From: Cyclina sinensis
Lineage: Eukaryota > Mollusca > Bivalvia > Venerida > Veneridae
Direction: 5' to 3'
DNA length: 64,000 bases
Assembly (NCBI GenBank): GCA_012932295.1
Contig: JAAONU010000013.1
Coordinates: 38,764,627 to 38,828,626 of the forward strand
Made by a program: the position numbers and the translations under genes. The notes under the pieces were generated by a model. That model saw only the letters and a program-made list of their open reading frames with translations, did not search any database and had not been told where the DNA came from. The first letter of the stretch is position 1. Each line of letters starts with the position of its first letter. This document shows, piece by piece, positions 38,349 through 50,600 of this stretch.

Positions 38349-38915
38349 ATGCCTTATTTTCTTAAAGAATTATGTTACTTACGTGAGTCAAGTAAATATT
38401 TTCTTGTAACAGAAATAGACAAATTCACCCATGAAGTAGAAGAAGTTCTTCACGAGATGGAGGGAGTTTTTCATGATGTAAAAGAGCACATGATTCTGTC
38501 CGTCCGTGACTACAGCCTACAAATCGCCTTTGTGCTTATGGGCATTACATCTGCAATCCTAGTTATCGGCACTGTATATGTCTGGTGTTTCCATCACCCA
38601 AAACATTCACATGCACAAGACCCGAGTCGCTCTGACAAGTCACAGTCGGAACTTCCGGTTAAACCGGAACAAGAACATTCGGGAGCAACGGATATTGTCA
38701 AGAGTGAAATCGCTCAAAATGCAGACGAAGAACGTAGAGAAGACACCCCTAAGGAGAGTAATGATAAAGTAGAAACAACGGAAGACATTGCTGCAAACAA
38801 ACCTGAACAAAACGGACAAGTAAGGAAAAGAACTACTAGTTCAAGTATCAATAATAATAACAGTCCGGTGAAATCCAAAATTCCAGTTTACAGACAGAAA
38901 AGTAAGACATCGTGA
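38349..38915 (+). CDS. single-pass membrane protein of unknown function
   Basis: An ATG-started open frame of 188 codons. Residues 20-50 are charged and helical (TEIDKFTHEVEEVLHEMEGV). Residues about 55-81 are a clear membrane helix (SLQIAFVLMGITSAILVIGT and onward). A hydrophilic tail rich in Glu, Lys and Ser follows and ends basic (RKRTTSSSINNNN, then KSKIPVYRQKSKTS). There is no signal peptide, so a type III or tail-in-cytosol topology is likely by charge. A possible acceptor (TTCTTGTAACAG, ending 38412) falls inside the frame, so the first 21 codons may instead belong to an intron and the true start may lie in an upstream exon. I recognise no family. Composition and the 3' UTR signal favour a real gene. 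Confidence 0.55.
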   Translation: MPYFLKELCYLRESSKYFLVTEIDKFTHEVEEVLHEMEGVFHDVKEHMILSVRDYSLQIAFVLMGITSAILVIGTVYVWCFHHPKHSHAQDPSRSDKSQSELPVKPEQEHSGATDIVKSEIAQNADEERREDTPKESNDKVETTEDIAANKPEQNGQVRKRTTSSSINNNNSPVKSKIPVYRQKSKTS

Positions 38916-38956
38916 TACAATGATCGATTGTTTGTTGTTTAAGGTACTGATACTGA

Positions 38957-38962
38957 ATAAAT
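38957..38962 (+). terminator. candidate poly(A) signal
   Basis: AATAAA 41 bp after the stop codon of the membrane-protein gene. Confidence 0.45.
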
Positions 38963-39502
38963 AACAAACGAATGTTGTAACTGAAACGTCCTATTGGGAC
39001 AGGATTGTGGTTTCGTCCGAAAATATTCCTTAGCATTTCTATCCTTCAATGATAATAACTATGTACATGTAGATTCTATTCGAGTTGAGCCATTATTGTT
39101 AATTGTGTCGAAACATTTTATACTTGTTTTTCTGTTGAGTTTGTTCTGTTGAAAAACTGCTCAAAATATGCCAGTTAATTATTATTACCATACCCTTTGT
39201 GTTTCATGTTTTAACTCAATAGTATATTGTTCAGACATTAATCATACGTTATGCATCAAAGTTGAGGTCTACTAAAAGTGTTTAACTGTGTTAGAGCTGC
39301 TAATTGTGAAATATATTGGTCAAATTCTGCCATAACGTGTGCTAATACTGCTGCCATGTTTTAAAAAACAAAAAGAGATTTCATCATGTTATATAAATTG
39401 TTGACCCATGTGGGAAATGTTCAGTAATGAAGCCAGTTGTACGGGTACTTGTTTATGTATGAATTGTGCATGCCATTTCTGCTCCACCATTCTCTTTTTA
39501 TT

Positions 39503-39600
39503 ATGCCCCCGGTGGGAGGGGATATTGTTTTTGGTCTGTCTGTTTGTTTGTCACAAAACTTAAACCTTGACGCCCCCGGGGGCATGGCGTTCATTCGAAC
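39503..39600. repeat. repeat end fragment with ATGCCCCCGG hairpin
   Basis: TATGCCCCCGGTGGGAGGGG is followed by GGTCTGTCTGTTTGTTTGTC and then GACGCCCCCGGGGGCATGG. These are the end sequences of the family at 29805 without its tandem core, and may be a solo or internally deleted copy. Confidence 0.55.
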
Positions 39601-42600
39601 GTAGCGCTTGTTTCGACTGGCGTTTAACCAGAGCTCGAGGCATGTGACGTCATAGATCTAAAATAAGTTCTGTTTATCAGCGTAGTGAGAAATTTTAATT
39701 GTAAAAAAGTTTTCTTAGTGTTTAAAGACACAGATTTTAAAGCGACAAAGTTTTGAAATTTCGAGAAGTAGAGGTCTGAATTTTAACACTATGTATTTTT
39801 TTTTATTCGCTGCGTCTTCACAAAGGGTTTGGTTTTCATTCTAGATGAAATTTTCAACACTCAAAACACAGAAAAACACTAGTTATACTATATAGTCATT
39901 GTCGAATGAGTTTGTGGTATATATGGCATAATGCAGAGATGAAACTAATACAATGATACTGAAACGTTAGATCTCACTTAAATACATATGTCTCCTACTA
40001 ATGTGTTCTTGTTTTATTATTATTTTGTTGTGTAATTAAAAGATGATTCTGTCTGATTATTTAAGTATAATAAAACTGGTTTGGTTGTGAACAGAAGGTT
40101 ATGCATTTTTTTCTTCTTTTTTTAGGGGGGGGGGGGGGGTAAAATGTAGAGTTTGATTAATTATCTGTCTATCTGAATACTTCGACTGTAGGCCCTATTC
40201 TTGTATTTTCTCCATATTCACTTATTTTGGTATTATACTCTTCATTATAATAAGCTGTTAGTTAATTAATTGTATTATATTGGTATTGTATGCTTACACT
40301 TATATAAATTTTGATTTTTTTTTAAATTATTTGTTGAAAGAAGAAAGCTCTTTAATTTTCTTGTAATCTCTTAACTAAATTGAAACAATATGGTCTTTGG
40401 TTTTGTCAAATTTATTTCAGAAGATGAACTTTTATTTACGTTGTAGTAAAGGGTGGGTGTTTTTATTTGCCAGATCTAATCCAAATATTGCTATAATTTA
40501 GTATTTACAGACTTTATTATACATGTATACATATCAAAAGCTTTAAAATCCTTTGGAATGCTAAAACTCACACACTGTTAACTATTGCTCTTTTTGTTTT
40601 TGGAAGTTTGAATCTAATGACAACAGATACAAGACAACATGGAGATCATGGTTTCTGTCTCAAACTTTTTGTTTAAGATGCCAAAAGTTCTGGTCTAATA
40701 ACATTGTCACTGCTGCCAATATTAGTGAATAGCCTTTGTTTCTGAAACTGCATATTTACACGACATGGTATTTACGATTCTTTGAAATATAGTCGTATCA
40801 TTAAGGTCTAAAACCTGGCAGATTTGTATCTTTCGAAACCTCTTTTTTATTGCCCGTTCTAATTCTTGTGTGATGTGGTATTTCCTATGTATCTCATTTT
40901 TAACATGCATATGTGGTCTGGCCTTTTTTTTAAAATTTGTTTCTTCAGATGTATGAAATGAAGACAAATATGGATAGGGTATGTTTATATCTAAATTTGG
41001 TGTTGAAATATTTGTCCTTTTTCGCATTTTGTAAGACCCGAAAAAGACGCAAGTATGTTGATTTTTTGTTTGTTATGTATTTTAACTTAAAATGCTTCAT
41101 TTATGATATAATATCCAGCGGGTTCGGGTAATGAAAGTCATCCCGTATTTATTATATTTTTTGGTATTTTCTTTCTTACATATATATTTTAATCAGAATA
41201 ACACATGGTATTTCTCTCTACTTTTTTTTCTTTTTATGTAAATTTTTCTTTCATATTTTTTTCACAGCATCTGATAATCTTTATGTTTTGTAACTATGCC
41301 ATTTTTAAAGCAGCACACTGCAGAATACACTTTTTAGAGCAAGAAAAAAATCAGTGCAAGTGTTTTCATTTGCAAAAATAGAAGGAATATGTATCACATG
41401 TGAAGTTACGAATTTCGACTGGGGACTTAATAAAAAAGAGCATTTTTAGATATTAGGCCTAAATTGAAGAATATTGTAGCGTATGTTATTGCCAGCATTT
41501 TTTCTACACGCTGGAAAAAACAACAACAAGAGAAAATCATCAGTATGTATAAGCGTGCTGCTTTAATATTTCTTTGCCTTAACTTATCCATATATAATCA
41601 TATCATACTAATGTGTTAGTCCAACCATGCATTCCATATCTACTACCTTAAGAGTTTAAACACACAAACTTTTCCTATATTTGTTAATAAAATAGTTTAT
41701 TTCAGACTTTGTTCTTATTTTTTTCATGTAATGTAAACTTAACAGACTGCTCGCTGCCTTTCCATTGGCCCTGGAAAGCATTATGCTTTAGTTTGTGTAC
41801 TAAGAGTTGGACAGTATCAGTTTCTAGTCACCCTCCCTGGCGAGTACTGTCCTCAAACCTGGCCACTAAACGTGTGTAACAAGGAACTGAAGAACTTCAT
41901 TCCTTACATATAGTCTTAAGACATTGTTATGACGAATTTTACATGCTTGACATAAATATTTTGAAAGTATTTTAAGGTTACTTTAGAAACCTGTTTGTGA
42001 TACTTCTAAGGAAAGGGATACTAGACCATGAAAACCAGACGGATGTACTGACTGATATTTCTCATTCCCAAGACCGGACTTAAAACGTTAGAGTGCACAT
42101 TTTATCGGGGTAAATCAGTTTTCGACCTGTTTTTACCACTGCTTGATTCGAATCGGGATATCATCAGCTCTAAGATATCTGCTGTCATACCGCTTCTCTT
42201 CACGCTGGAAAAATATTAATTAGTAAGCCATTTGTTATAGTGCAGAACCAGGTCGTAAATATTTTAGTTGACATATGCATTAAAGTTTTCAATATCCACT
42301 AATTGTGATATATCGATTAAGTGCTGACAGAATTGTTCGCTGCAGCTAATATTTTTTCAATACATAAATGCCAGACATAAATTGTACCGAGTAGTTTTGG
42401 CAAACACGTAGGGCATGATGCCAGCAGATTATGAAGTAGACTGTGCTGTGAGACGTACAATACAGTTAAAGACTTGCACTTACAAAAAACAAAATGTATT
42501 TGCACCTCTGTTTATGATATTTTTTATCATGACTGAAGATGACAAATTGGATGAGCTGGCCCGAGACAAGGCACAAATAGAATTCTGCGATAATATCATT

Positions 42601-42912
42601 TTGATTTCTTCATCAGCTCTGTAATCCACAGTGTGTACTAACAAAATACAATCCATTCATTACAATCATACCTAACACACAAAAAATCATTTGCAAATAT
42701 GAAACGGCACAGTGAAACATGACAAGACAAATTAGTGTATTTCCCGCGATTTTCGATCAATTGGTTGTCATTAACTAACACTTCAAAACAAAAATTCTAA
42801 AATGCCAATAAACAGGAAATATGATACATGTACATTGTATAGCAGGGGTTGTACCTGCAGTGTCTTGCAATCAGAGTCCATGCTTATTTGCCATAAATAT
42901 TCCCGAGAGCGT
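39601..42912. other. intergenic, nothing supported
   Basis: AT-rich, with a G-run at about 40126-40138. A GATTCGAATC B-box-like palindrome near 42145 may mark a decayed SINE. The sequence just below 42913 is presumably the 3' UTR of the minus-strand TRIM gene. Confidence 0.45.
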
Positions 42913-44931
42913 CTACGACAAGTTGTAGAGTTGAACAGTACTCTTGTAAGAACCATCACTTGTTACTAAAAATCGGTCGCCATAAGGATCGAACGCAATC
43001 GCGCGTGGATGCGTTAAGCCGTCCGCCAGTAGACGAATCCTTTGCCCGTCACGTGAAAGTTGATGAATGTCACATGAACCGTTTCCGCAAACATAAATGC
43101 ATCCATGATTATCAGCAGCGATGCCAACTGGTAGTTTTAAGTACGGATGACTATGCTGGAATCTTAACTCTCCGTTCATTGTTACCCCAATTATTGTGTT
43201 ATTACATTCGTCGGAAACGTAGACATCTGCGTCGAAAGGACTGGTTGCCACGTAACTAGGCCGTGTTATGATACTCTGGCCATTTTCTCCGATTGCAATA
43301 TCTCGTATTTCTTCTCCAGCCAAAGAAACGACCTTGACAGTTGCCAGGCCATCCCCAGGAGTGTCGCACGCAACAACAAGATCCTTTGAATAGTAGGAAT
43401 ATGCGATCCCGTAACATTTACCTGACGTGTTGAATTGTTCCACTGGTGTGATACACTCGTTCATTCCAGATACCAACATCACCTTCTTTTCCGACGGAAG
43501 TGTAACCGCAGCCATTCCACCTGGGATACACGTAATATCCCACGGAGGTGAAGACAGTTCAAACTCACAGAGGGGATCGCCGTCTGGAGTGAAGAGTTTC
43601 AGTTTCCTGTTTGCATTATCTACCAACATAAGCCTGTCGTCTGGCAAAAAAGTGCCACCAGTGAGTTCAGCACATCTTTCATCCATCGGGGAGGTTGCAT
43701 CAAATCTTGTAACAGGTGTAGCATGTTTCTTTATGAACGGTGAAACAATTGTCGGAACTCTGTTGACCTTAACTGACCCTATTTCATCTAGAGCAAGTAG
43801 AACGTGCTCTATTTCGTAGTTAAGCTCAAAGTCATAATTCATGTCATGTAGATTTTTCGATTCCTTTTCCAGCACTGTTTCATATTTATGAAATTCACGT
43901 TCCATGCGGTGTGCGACAACAAATAACTCGTTATCTGTACCATGTTCAATGGCCGCCTGAAGTACTCCCTTCGAGCTGTCCACGGCCTTTTGCAGCAAGT
44001 GACACCTGCCAATTTGATCATCTAGTGCATTTATGACCTGTGAATGAGTCGACTGTAAATCTTCTTTGAAAATAGATTCAAGCTCGTCTAAGGCTCTGTT
44101 GATTTCTTCTCTTACTTTTTTAACTTTCTTTAATACGTTCTCTTTTGCAGCATTCAACTTATCCGTCGTACGTTTTCTGTCTAGAACTATGCATTCTGTT
44201 TCCTCCATGCATTCTTTTAGTTTGTCTAGCAGTTTCAAAGCTTCGAAGGAATTTCTTATCTCTCCTGCAACTTTGTCAATGGATATAACTGTTTCACACG
44301 TTTTATGCTCAGTCCGGGCGCATTCAGAACAGGCAACTTTATTATGGTCAACGCAGTAGTTTTCCAACAGATGACCAAGATGTTCATGGCATTGAATTAT
44401 CTCCTCGTGACGACTAGAACCTTGGTGATTTTTTAGTTCGGTAAGTTTCACCACAGAGTGAGAATCTGTAGCTTTCAGAACATGATGGTGTGCTGCGCAG
44501 AGGTGACATAGAGCTTCACTACATTCTAGGCACCACTGCTCGGCGGGTTTTGGATCTTCTATCTTCTCGCAAGGTGTGCAGACGGTGTCTTCTGGTGGCA
44601 TCACTTCGTATCCCATGATGCTTAGAGCCAGATGATTTATGGGAAATAAGGTCGCCCATCGCGCTGATTGAACGGTACCGACTTTTTCGCTTTGTATCTG
44701 TACATGGGACCTGCATACAGGGCAGGGAAATCCGTCACCTGTCCAAACGTATGGTTTGTTGTCAAAAATCGACGCAGGAAGCTGGTCCAACTTGGCACAA
44801 ATTTCAGCAATATTCTTTATATATCCCTCGAGACAGGATTCGCAAAATGTATGCAGACATGGCAGGTATTTCGGTTTCTTGAAGGTGTTGTGACAAATCG
44901 GACACGTTATCATTGACAATTTAGATTCCAT
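42913..44931 (-). CDS. TRIM-family protein with RING, two B-boxes, coiled coil and NHL-like propeller
   Basis: A single-exon gene of 672 residues from the ATG at 44931. RING finger: Cys10, Cys13, Cys25, His27, Cys30, Cys33, Cys70 and Cys73, in TCPICHNTFKKP, LPCLHTFCESC and FPCPVCR. It should act as a ubiquitin E3 ligase. B-box 1 is at about 118-166 (CTPCEK, WCLECSEALCHLCAAHH). B-box 2 is at about 180-220 (CHEHLGHLLENYCVDHNKVACS, given in part). A long coiled coil at about 225-350 would dimerise it. From about 395 the C terminus has beta-propeller repeats of NHL style (LPDDRLMLVDNANRKLKLF, VYVSDECNNTIIGV, HPRAIAFDPYGDRFLVTSDG). Intronless TRIM genes of this build are abundant in bivalves and often linked to innate responses. 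A one-to-one orthologue cannot be named; TRIM2/3/56/71 are the relevant relatives. Confidence 0.93.
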   Translation of the reverse strand: MESKLSMITCPICHNTFKKPKYLPCLHTFCESCLEGYIKNIAEICAKLDQLPASIFDNKPYVWTGDGFPCPVCRSHVQIQSEKVGTVQSARWATLFPINHLALSIMGYEVMPPEDTVCTPCEKIEDPKPAEQWCLECSEALCHLCAAHHHVLKATDSHSVVKLTELKNHQGSSRHEEIIQCHEHLGHLLENYCVDHNKVACSECARTEHKTCETVISIDKVAGEIRNSFEALKLLDKLKECMEETECIVLDRKRTTDKLNAAKENVLKKVKKVREEINRALDELESIFKEDLQSTHSQVINALDDQIGRCHLLQKAVDSSKGVLQAAIEHGTDNELFVVAHRMEREFHKYETVLEKESKNLHDMNYDFELNYEIEHVLLALDEIGSVKVNRVPTIVSPFIKKHATPVTRFDATSPMDERCAELTGGTFLPDDRLMLVDNANRKLKLFTPDGDPLCEFELSSPPWDITCIPGGMAAVTLPSEKKVMLVSGMNECITPVEQFNTSGKCYGIAYSYYSKDLVVACDTPGDGLATVKVVSLAGEEIRDIAIGENGQSIITRPSYVATSPFDADVYVSDECNNTIIGVTMNGELRFQHSHPYLKLPVGIAADNHGCIYVCGNGSCDIHQLSRDGQRIRLLADGLTHPRAIAFDPYGDRFLVTSDGSYKSTVQLYNLS

Positions 44932-47646
44932 TGTTATCAACCACTCACGTTAACCAGAGCTGCGGAACTTGCATTAGTTATATCTTAATTGAATTACATA
45001 ATTTATTATCCTCCGAGGTATCCACGGTATTCCTCTAACTACACTGTAAATTTGATCGATACAAATACCAAAGGTGATTTTAAGAATATCTGCTTACGTC
45101 GCGGTTATGATTGATTATATATATAATAAAGTTAAAGGGCGTAAAACTGCATGTATACAATAATAGAATTGAATTTAAACTATTGAAAGTTAGAATTGAT
45201 TCGTAAAGAAACGAGTCCATGAAAGATAGTTTAGATAGGCCCGACGAAATAAATAGAATGAAAAGAACTTGAAAACTCTGGGACATTTGTTCAAACATTC
45301 ATTTATCAGATAGAGTGACATACGAGATACTACGTTGTTCTATTTGTTCAGGCGGTATTGATTTAAAGTTCTAAATAGTCTTGTAATTTTATACTTAAGT
45401 ATTAAAACGCTTTTGTTGATTTTCCCAGTAAAAAAAAAAAAAGTTTGGTTAATTTATTTGATGTTGTATGCACAGATTTGTTCTATTCATGGTCGCATGC
45501 AAAATCAATTTTCATGTACATGTTTAATACATATATATCTGTATTAAATCATGCAAATCCTGATTTACGATGCTCGTTCAAAATAATCTTTAAATGGTGT
45601 ATTCATCACGATATTTTATCGGAAATTACACCGTACTTTTAAACATTTGGAGGGGGTGAGAAAGATTAAGTTTTACACTTTTAATTTACACATTTTGTGT
45701 GAATGCTGCTTGATATGTAACAAACATTTCTTAGATCATCCAATCTGAATCCACTTTGTACACTACATAACACTGTCCTCCAATCAGCTGAGTGTGGCAA
45801 ATAATCACAATACATTTATATCTAAAGATCGCAACATGACAAAACACAAACACATCATGGCCTTTTAAGCAAATAATTCATTAAGATTTATGAAAAGAAA
45901 TGTTATTATCAGAAACGCCAAGGTAAAACAGAAGTGTGTACGACCCCTGCTTGAATATTGCTCTGTAGTTTGAAACACCTTGCCTGCGAAATCCGAAAAG
46001 TGTACAAAGAGTTGAAAATAGATACGGATAGATACGTGTGCAATAAATATGAGTTTTTTCGTGAGAGTATATCCAAGTCCATTGATGTGTTGCGTGTGAA
46101 AACTTTTCTCCAACGAAAGTCCAGTCAAACCAACTATATCAGTAAATCATAACCACCTGTTTCCCATTCGAAATAAGAAATTTCTCATTCTTACTACGGT
46201 CTATCACATACTGGATTAGTTAGGAAGGTTACGTTCACATCAATCGAGCCCCAGCCTTAGTATCCTTAAAGTGATGTTGTAGACAGTTAAATTCTAGCCC
46301 CTAAACACTCTTTCTTGTTTTAAGTGAAGCTTAACTTCTTATCTTTAAATAATTATAGAACTTAATACAGTATTTAAGACTAGTTCTGTTTCCTTGACTT
46401 TATACCCCTAGACACATTTAACCATGTGGTTGTTCGTAAGAATTGAAAAAATGGGTGATGCATATAACCTGTCGTTCTTGCAATTTCTGCACGCTGGTTG
46501 CATACGTGGTGTCACAGCAGGAAATGAAGATGAACAATACGATACCATATGAAACAATACGGAATGGTACGATACGATACGATACGGTGCTGTACCATAT
46601 GATAAGATACGACTGAATACATTTGAATTCAATTCTATTCAATTTAGTTCAGTTCGATTCAATACAATCCAACTCAATTCAATTCAGTACAAGTTTTTTT
46701 CCAAGTCGGTACTAGTGAATAACAAAGTAATTTAGCTGTGTAGGGCCTATAGCTGTAATTTTATTGACCTACTTCATAATTGTACTAAACATATAACAGC
46801 TGTGCATACCGATTTCGATGTAAACTTAAACCTGAGATGCTAGAGCTAATCTTGAATGTAGCCTTTAATAAACTTAATACGATTATAAGAAAGTTAGTGA
46901 TTAACTGTAAAAAGAACAAGAGTGCATGATTTAAAGGGATGCTAATTAATATCAATTATTATCTTGAATCAGATTCAAGTAGCACTAGCGTACCAAACAT
47001 AAATGTGGTTTAACACACAATTTTAACATACAATATAAAGCATACATAACATAAGTTAAGCATAAGGAAGCAATGAAGTTTAAACGGGCATTACAAACAG
47101 AAAGCAAAATAATGAATAGTTGGTTATTGCTAAAACAACAGGGGCACCTACAAATTGGTCAGTTCCATGCGCTGACCAGGCTCATTAACTGGTTCAAAGT
47201 AGTTTCATGAGGAACTTGGTGCAGCTAAAGGGAGTGAGTTGATGTCGTATTTTTCTGTCTTATGACTTATCTAGCGTACCTCTGCAGTAACTATACCTGA
47301 GAAAGTATTATAGTTCATTTTAATGAATATAACCTGGTGTTTTCTTGTTGTTGATTTAGATATCAGTATTTACTTCTTTCTTTGAATTTGTATCCGTTGA
47401 AATTTCGCACTTAACTATTCTGTGTTGGTGAAAATTTGCAGGGGTTTGCTTCTTTATATATAGTAGTTTTTAACCTAAAAATGATCTGACATTTGCTGAC
47501 ATTTACAATTACACCGACCTTGATTTTCATTTGCTAGGCACCCTCTGATTAGCCAGAATCTTGTCAATATTTTGATTTCCACCAATAGATAAACATTTAA
47601 GATTCTTATTCTAATATGTATCATCCGGGTATTTCTTGTAATCGTA
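44932..47646. other. intergenic between divergent TRIM and RSBN1 genes
   Basis: The two flanking genes point away from each other, so both promoters should lie here. I see no clear TATA box close to either start. No further coding exon is supported. Confidence 0.45.
46540..46695 (+). repeat. two adjoining degenerate pentanucleotide tracts
   Basis: At 46540-46615 ATACG/GATAC-type pentamers recur (GATACGATACGATACG). From 46618 to 46692 it changes to ATTCA/AATTC-type pentamers (GAATTCAATTCTATTCAATT). Both keep a five-base period. Confidence 0.75.
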
Positions 47647-50600
47647 ATGGACGTCAGTGTAAATATTGAAAACATATCAGGTCATAAAAACACGGAAAAC
47701 GTCGAAGTTAAAGATAAACGAAATGAAACATGTACTCCACTATCTGAAGCAAATGTTACTTTACAATGTGGCAGTGATGTCACAACCACTGTTCCAAAAG
47801 AAAGGTCAGAAAACATAAGAAATTTACCTGGTCACCACCACACGCTTGTTGGCATGAATGCTGAGCAACACATGGACCCACCAAAGGCCAAACGCCTAAA
47901 ACTTTCTCCAACAAGTGGGTCAGGGAATGTGGTTGAAACAAATGACTCCGCAGATATGGGAAAGCGCAAGCGTATTCAGCATGATTATAGAAGGCTGTCT
48001 AGCTCTGGTTATTTGGATGATTATGAAACAAGTCGAGAGAGAAGGTTTTCCTCGGACTCTGATGCAGCGTCACCAAGTCCAAATAAGACAAAGGTAACAA
48101 CCCCACCTGCAGTTGGGAAAGAGATGGAAACAGGAGAACTTCCACATGTTAAAATCACATTGAAACTGTCAAAGATGGAGAATGGAACTTTTGTTAATGG
48201 CAATGGTAAGATTCCATTTCAGACTGTTTGAAAACTGTCAGACTGATAGATTAGTCTAAATAATTTTACTCAAAAAGTTGAATATTGTGCTATTTTTTAA
48301 ATGGTCGATATCCACTTTCAGAGTACAAACCAGAAAGGATTCAAAATATGGTGGAAATTTTTCCGTATTTTTGTATGTAATGTCCAACGAAATATACATG
48401 TGGTGAAAGAGTTAAATTTTAAATAAATCCGGGCCATAACTTCTCTGTGCATGGAAGGATTTTGCAATGTCTTGGCACATTTGTTCACCTTGATGAGACA
48501 GTGTGTCGCGTGCAAGACACAGGTTATCAGCTCAAAGGTCAAAGTCACAGTGCCAGGTGAAAGGTCCAAAATTTTGATGATAGACCTTGTCCAGGTCATA
48601 ACTTCTTCCTGCATGGAAGGATTTTAAAATACCTTATCACATTTGTTCACTTTGATGAAATGGTTTGTTGCATAGAAGACCCAGATTCCTAGCTCAGAGG
48701 TCAAGGTCACACAGTGACAGTTCAAAGGTCCAACACGTTGATGATAGACCTTGTTTGGGCCATTACTTCTCCATGCATGGAAAAATTTGAAAGTACTGTT
48801 ATTCATTTGTTACGCTCCCTGAAAGAGAAATCATATAGGCCTGCCTTGTCCTTCCATCATCATCTTCCCACAGTTTCCATTTCACTGTCCCATCCCCATT
48901 ATGGCATAGGCGGCTTTCCGTTGGGGGGCTCGACAGGCTGCCTATGGGCATTCTAGTGGTGCAGTGCGGTTAATGAGATAATGAATTTTGAAATGGAAAG
49001 TGAAAGTTTTGTTTTTCTTCTTCTGGATTTTAGTATCGGGAATTTTGAATTGATACTGGGACAGCTAGAATTGATGTTGAATAACGGGATTTTTTAAAAT
49101 CCCGCCGGGATATTACATGTATGTAATAATGGAGGTCTGTTTTGAGTTGATTTTGTCACTACTTTTATGTAGAGAAAACAGTCATGATTGATAGAAAGAT
49201 GAAGGAAGTCCAGATGAGGCTTACAAAGCTGAAATGGGAGAACTCATGTAAGCTTTTGCACCAAACTTGGTAAACTTCCTCCATCTCAGCCAAAATCATG
49301 TACTAGGTATCTGTTTCAGTGAAAACAAACTTTAAATCTCATATTATTCCTAATTTTTGGATCATAAACCACAGATAAGCCCAACCCTTTCACAGTTGAT
49401 CTACTGTTACACAAATGAAGTGCTGAAAAAAAAGGCTTCAAGTCTGTCTGTAAAATTAGAAATCACCACAAATGACTATTTTATATTGTAATTTTTACCT
49501 TGTTTTACATTATCTATAAACAGGCACAAGCAATGAAAACTTTTTGCAAACAGAAATTATGGATTTCAGAATAATTTGTCAGACTCTTGATTATGGAATG
49601 CAGTGGGCCTAAAATGAAAATTTTAGAAACAAATGCAAACAATTCTAAAAAATAAGGCAAAGTAGAAATAAATGTTTTTTTTTACCCATTACCGTTATAA
49701 ACCATTTATTTTTTAACTCTTAAAAATAAATTTTGATTTCATCTGACCTAAATGTCAGGAATGTTTTAATGTATGTTATCATTGCTTACAGTCTGTGTTT
49801 ATTGAAATAGCTTTGTTCTTAATTTCAGTACCTGAATCTGCAATACAGGATGAGTCAGACAAACATCAGAAAAAGCATAAATCCTCAGAGAATGGTCATC
49901 ACCATCATCACCACCATAGAGACAAGAGTCATCATCACAGTAAACATTCACATAAAAAGACAGATAAACACAAATCAAGCAAGATTGAAAATACCAAATC
50001 ACATCCCAGTTCTGCAGAGCAGAAAGAAAAATCTAAGGAAAATGAGAAAAGTATGGTAACAAATGAACAAAAAGATACAAAGAATGAAAGTAGTGACCAC
50101 AAATTGAGTTTTAGAGAAACTATCAAAAGTGAAAGTAAAACTGAAGGTGGTGTGAAAAAAGAAGGCAGTGTTATAGTAGATCAGAAGCATGACACCAGTG
50201 ATGTAAAAGCTGTATCTAATGGTAAAGTAATTGATTCTGGTCTCAATACTTGTGTTAGAAAGGAAAAAGACACAACAGAAATTCCAGTCCAGCTTAAGCA
50301 GATTGAAGAAAATACAAAATGCAAAACACAGGAGTTGGAAGATACATCTGCTGGCACAGGAAATGTTGAACAAACTACTATTATCACTAATGAAAACAGA
50401 AAAGAAGTAGATAAAGATTTGATTGTCAGTTTGAAAAGTGACAACAATGATGTTTCAAATGGAGAAAAAGAAAACACACCACATAATGAAACTAAAGAAA
50501 ACAGTTCAGTCAACAAACTATCTGAACATTCTACACATCGAACAAAACATCACAAACATCACCACAGAGAAAGAAGTGGATCCAAGTCTGCCTCCAGTAG

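Noticed and set aside
42913..44940. TRIM start three codons upstream at 44940
   Set aside because: That codon is TTG. The first ATG in frame is at 44931, and the RING finger begins nine residues later.
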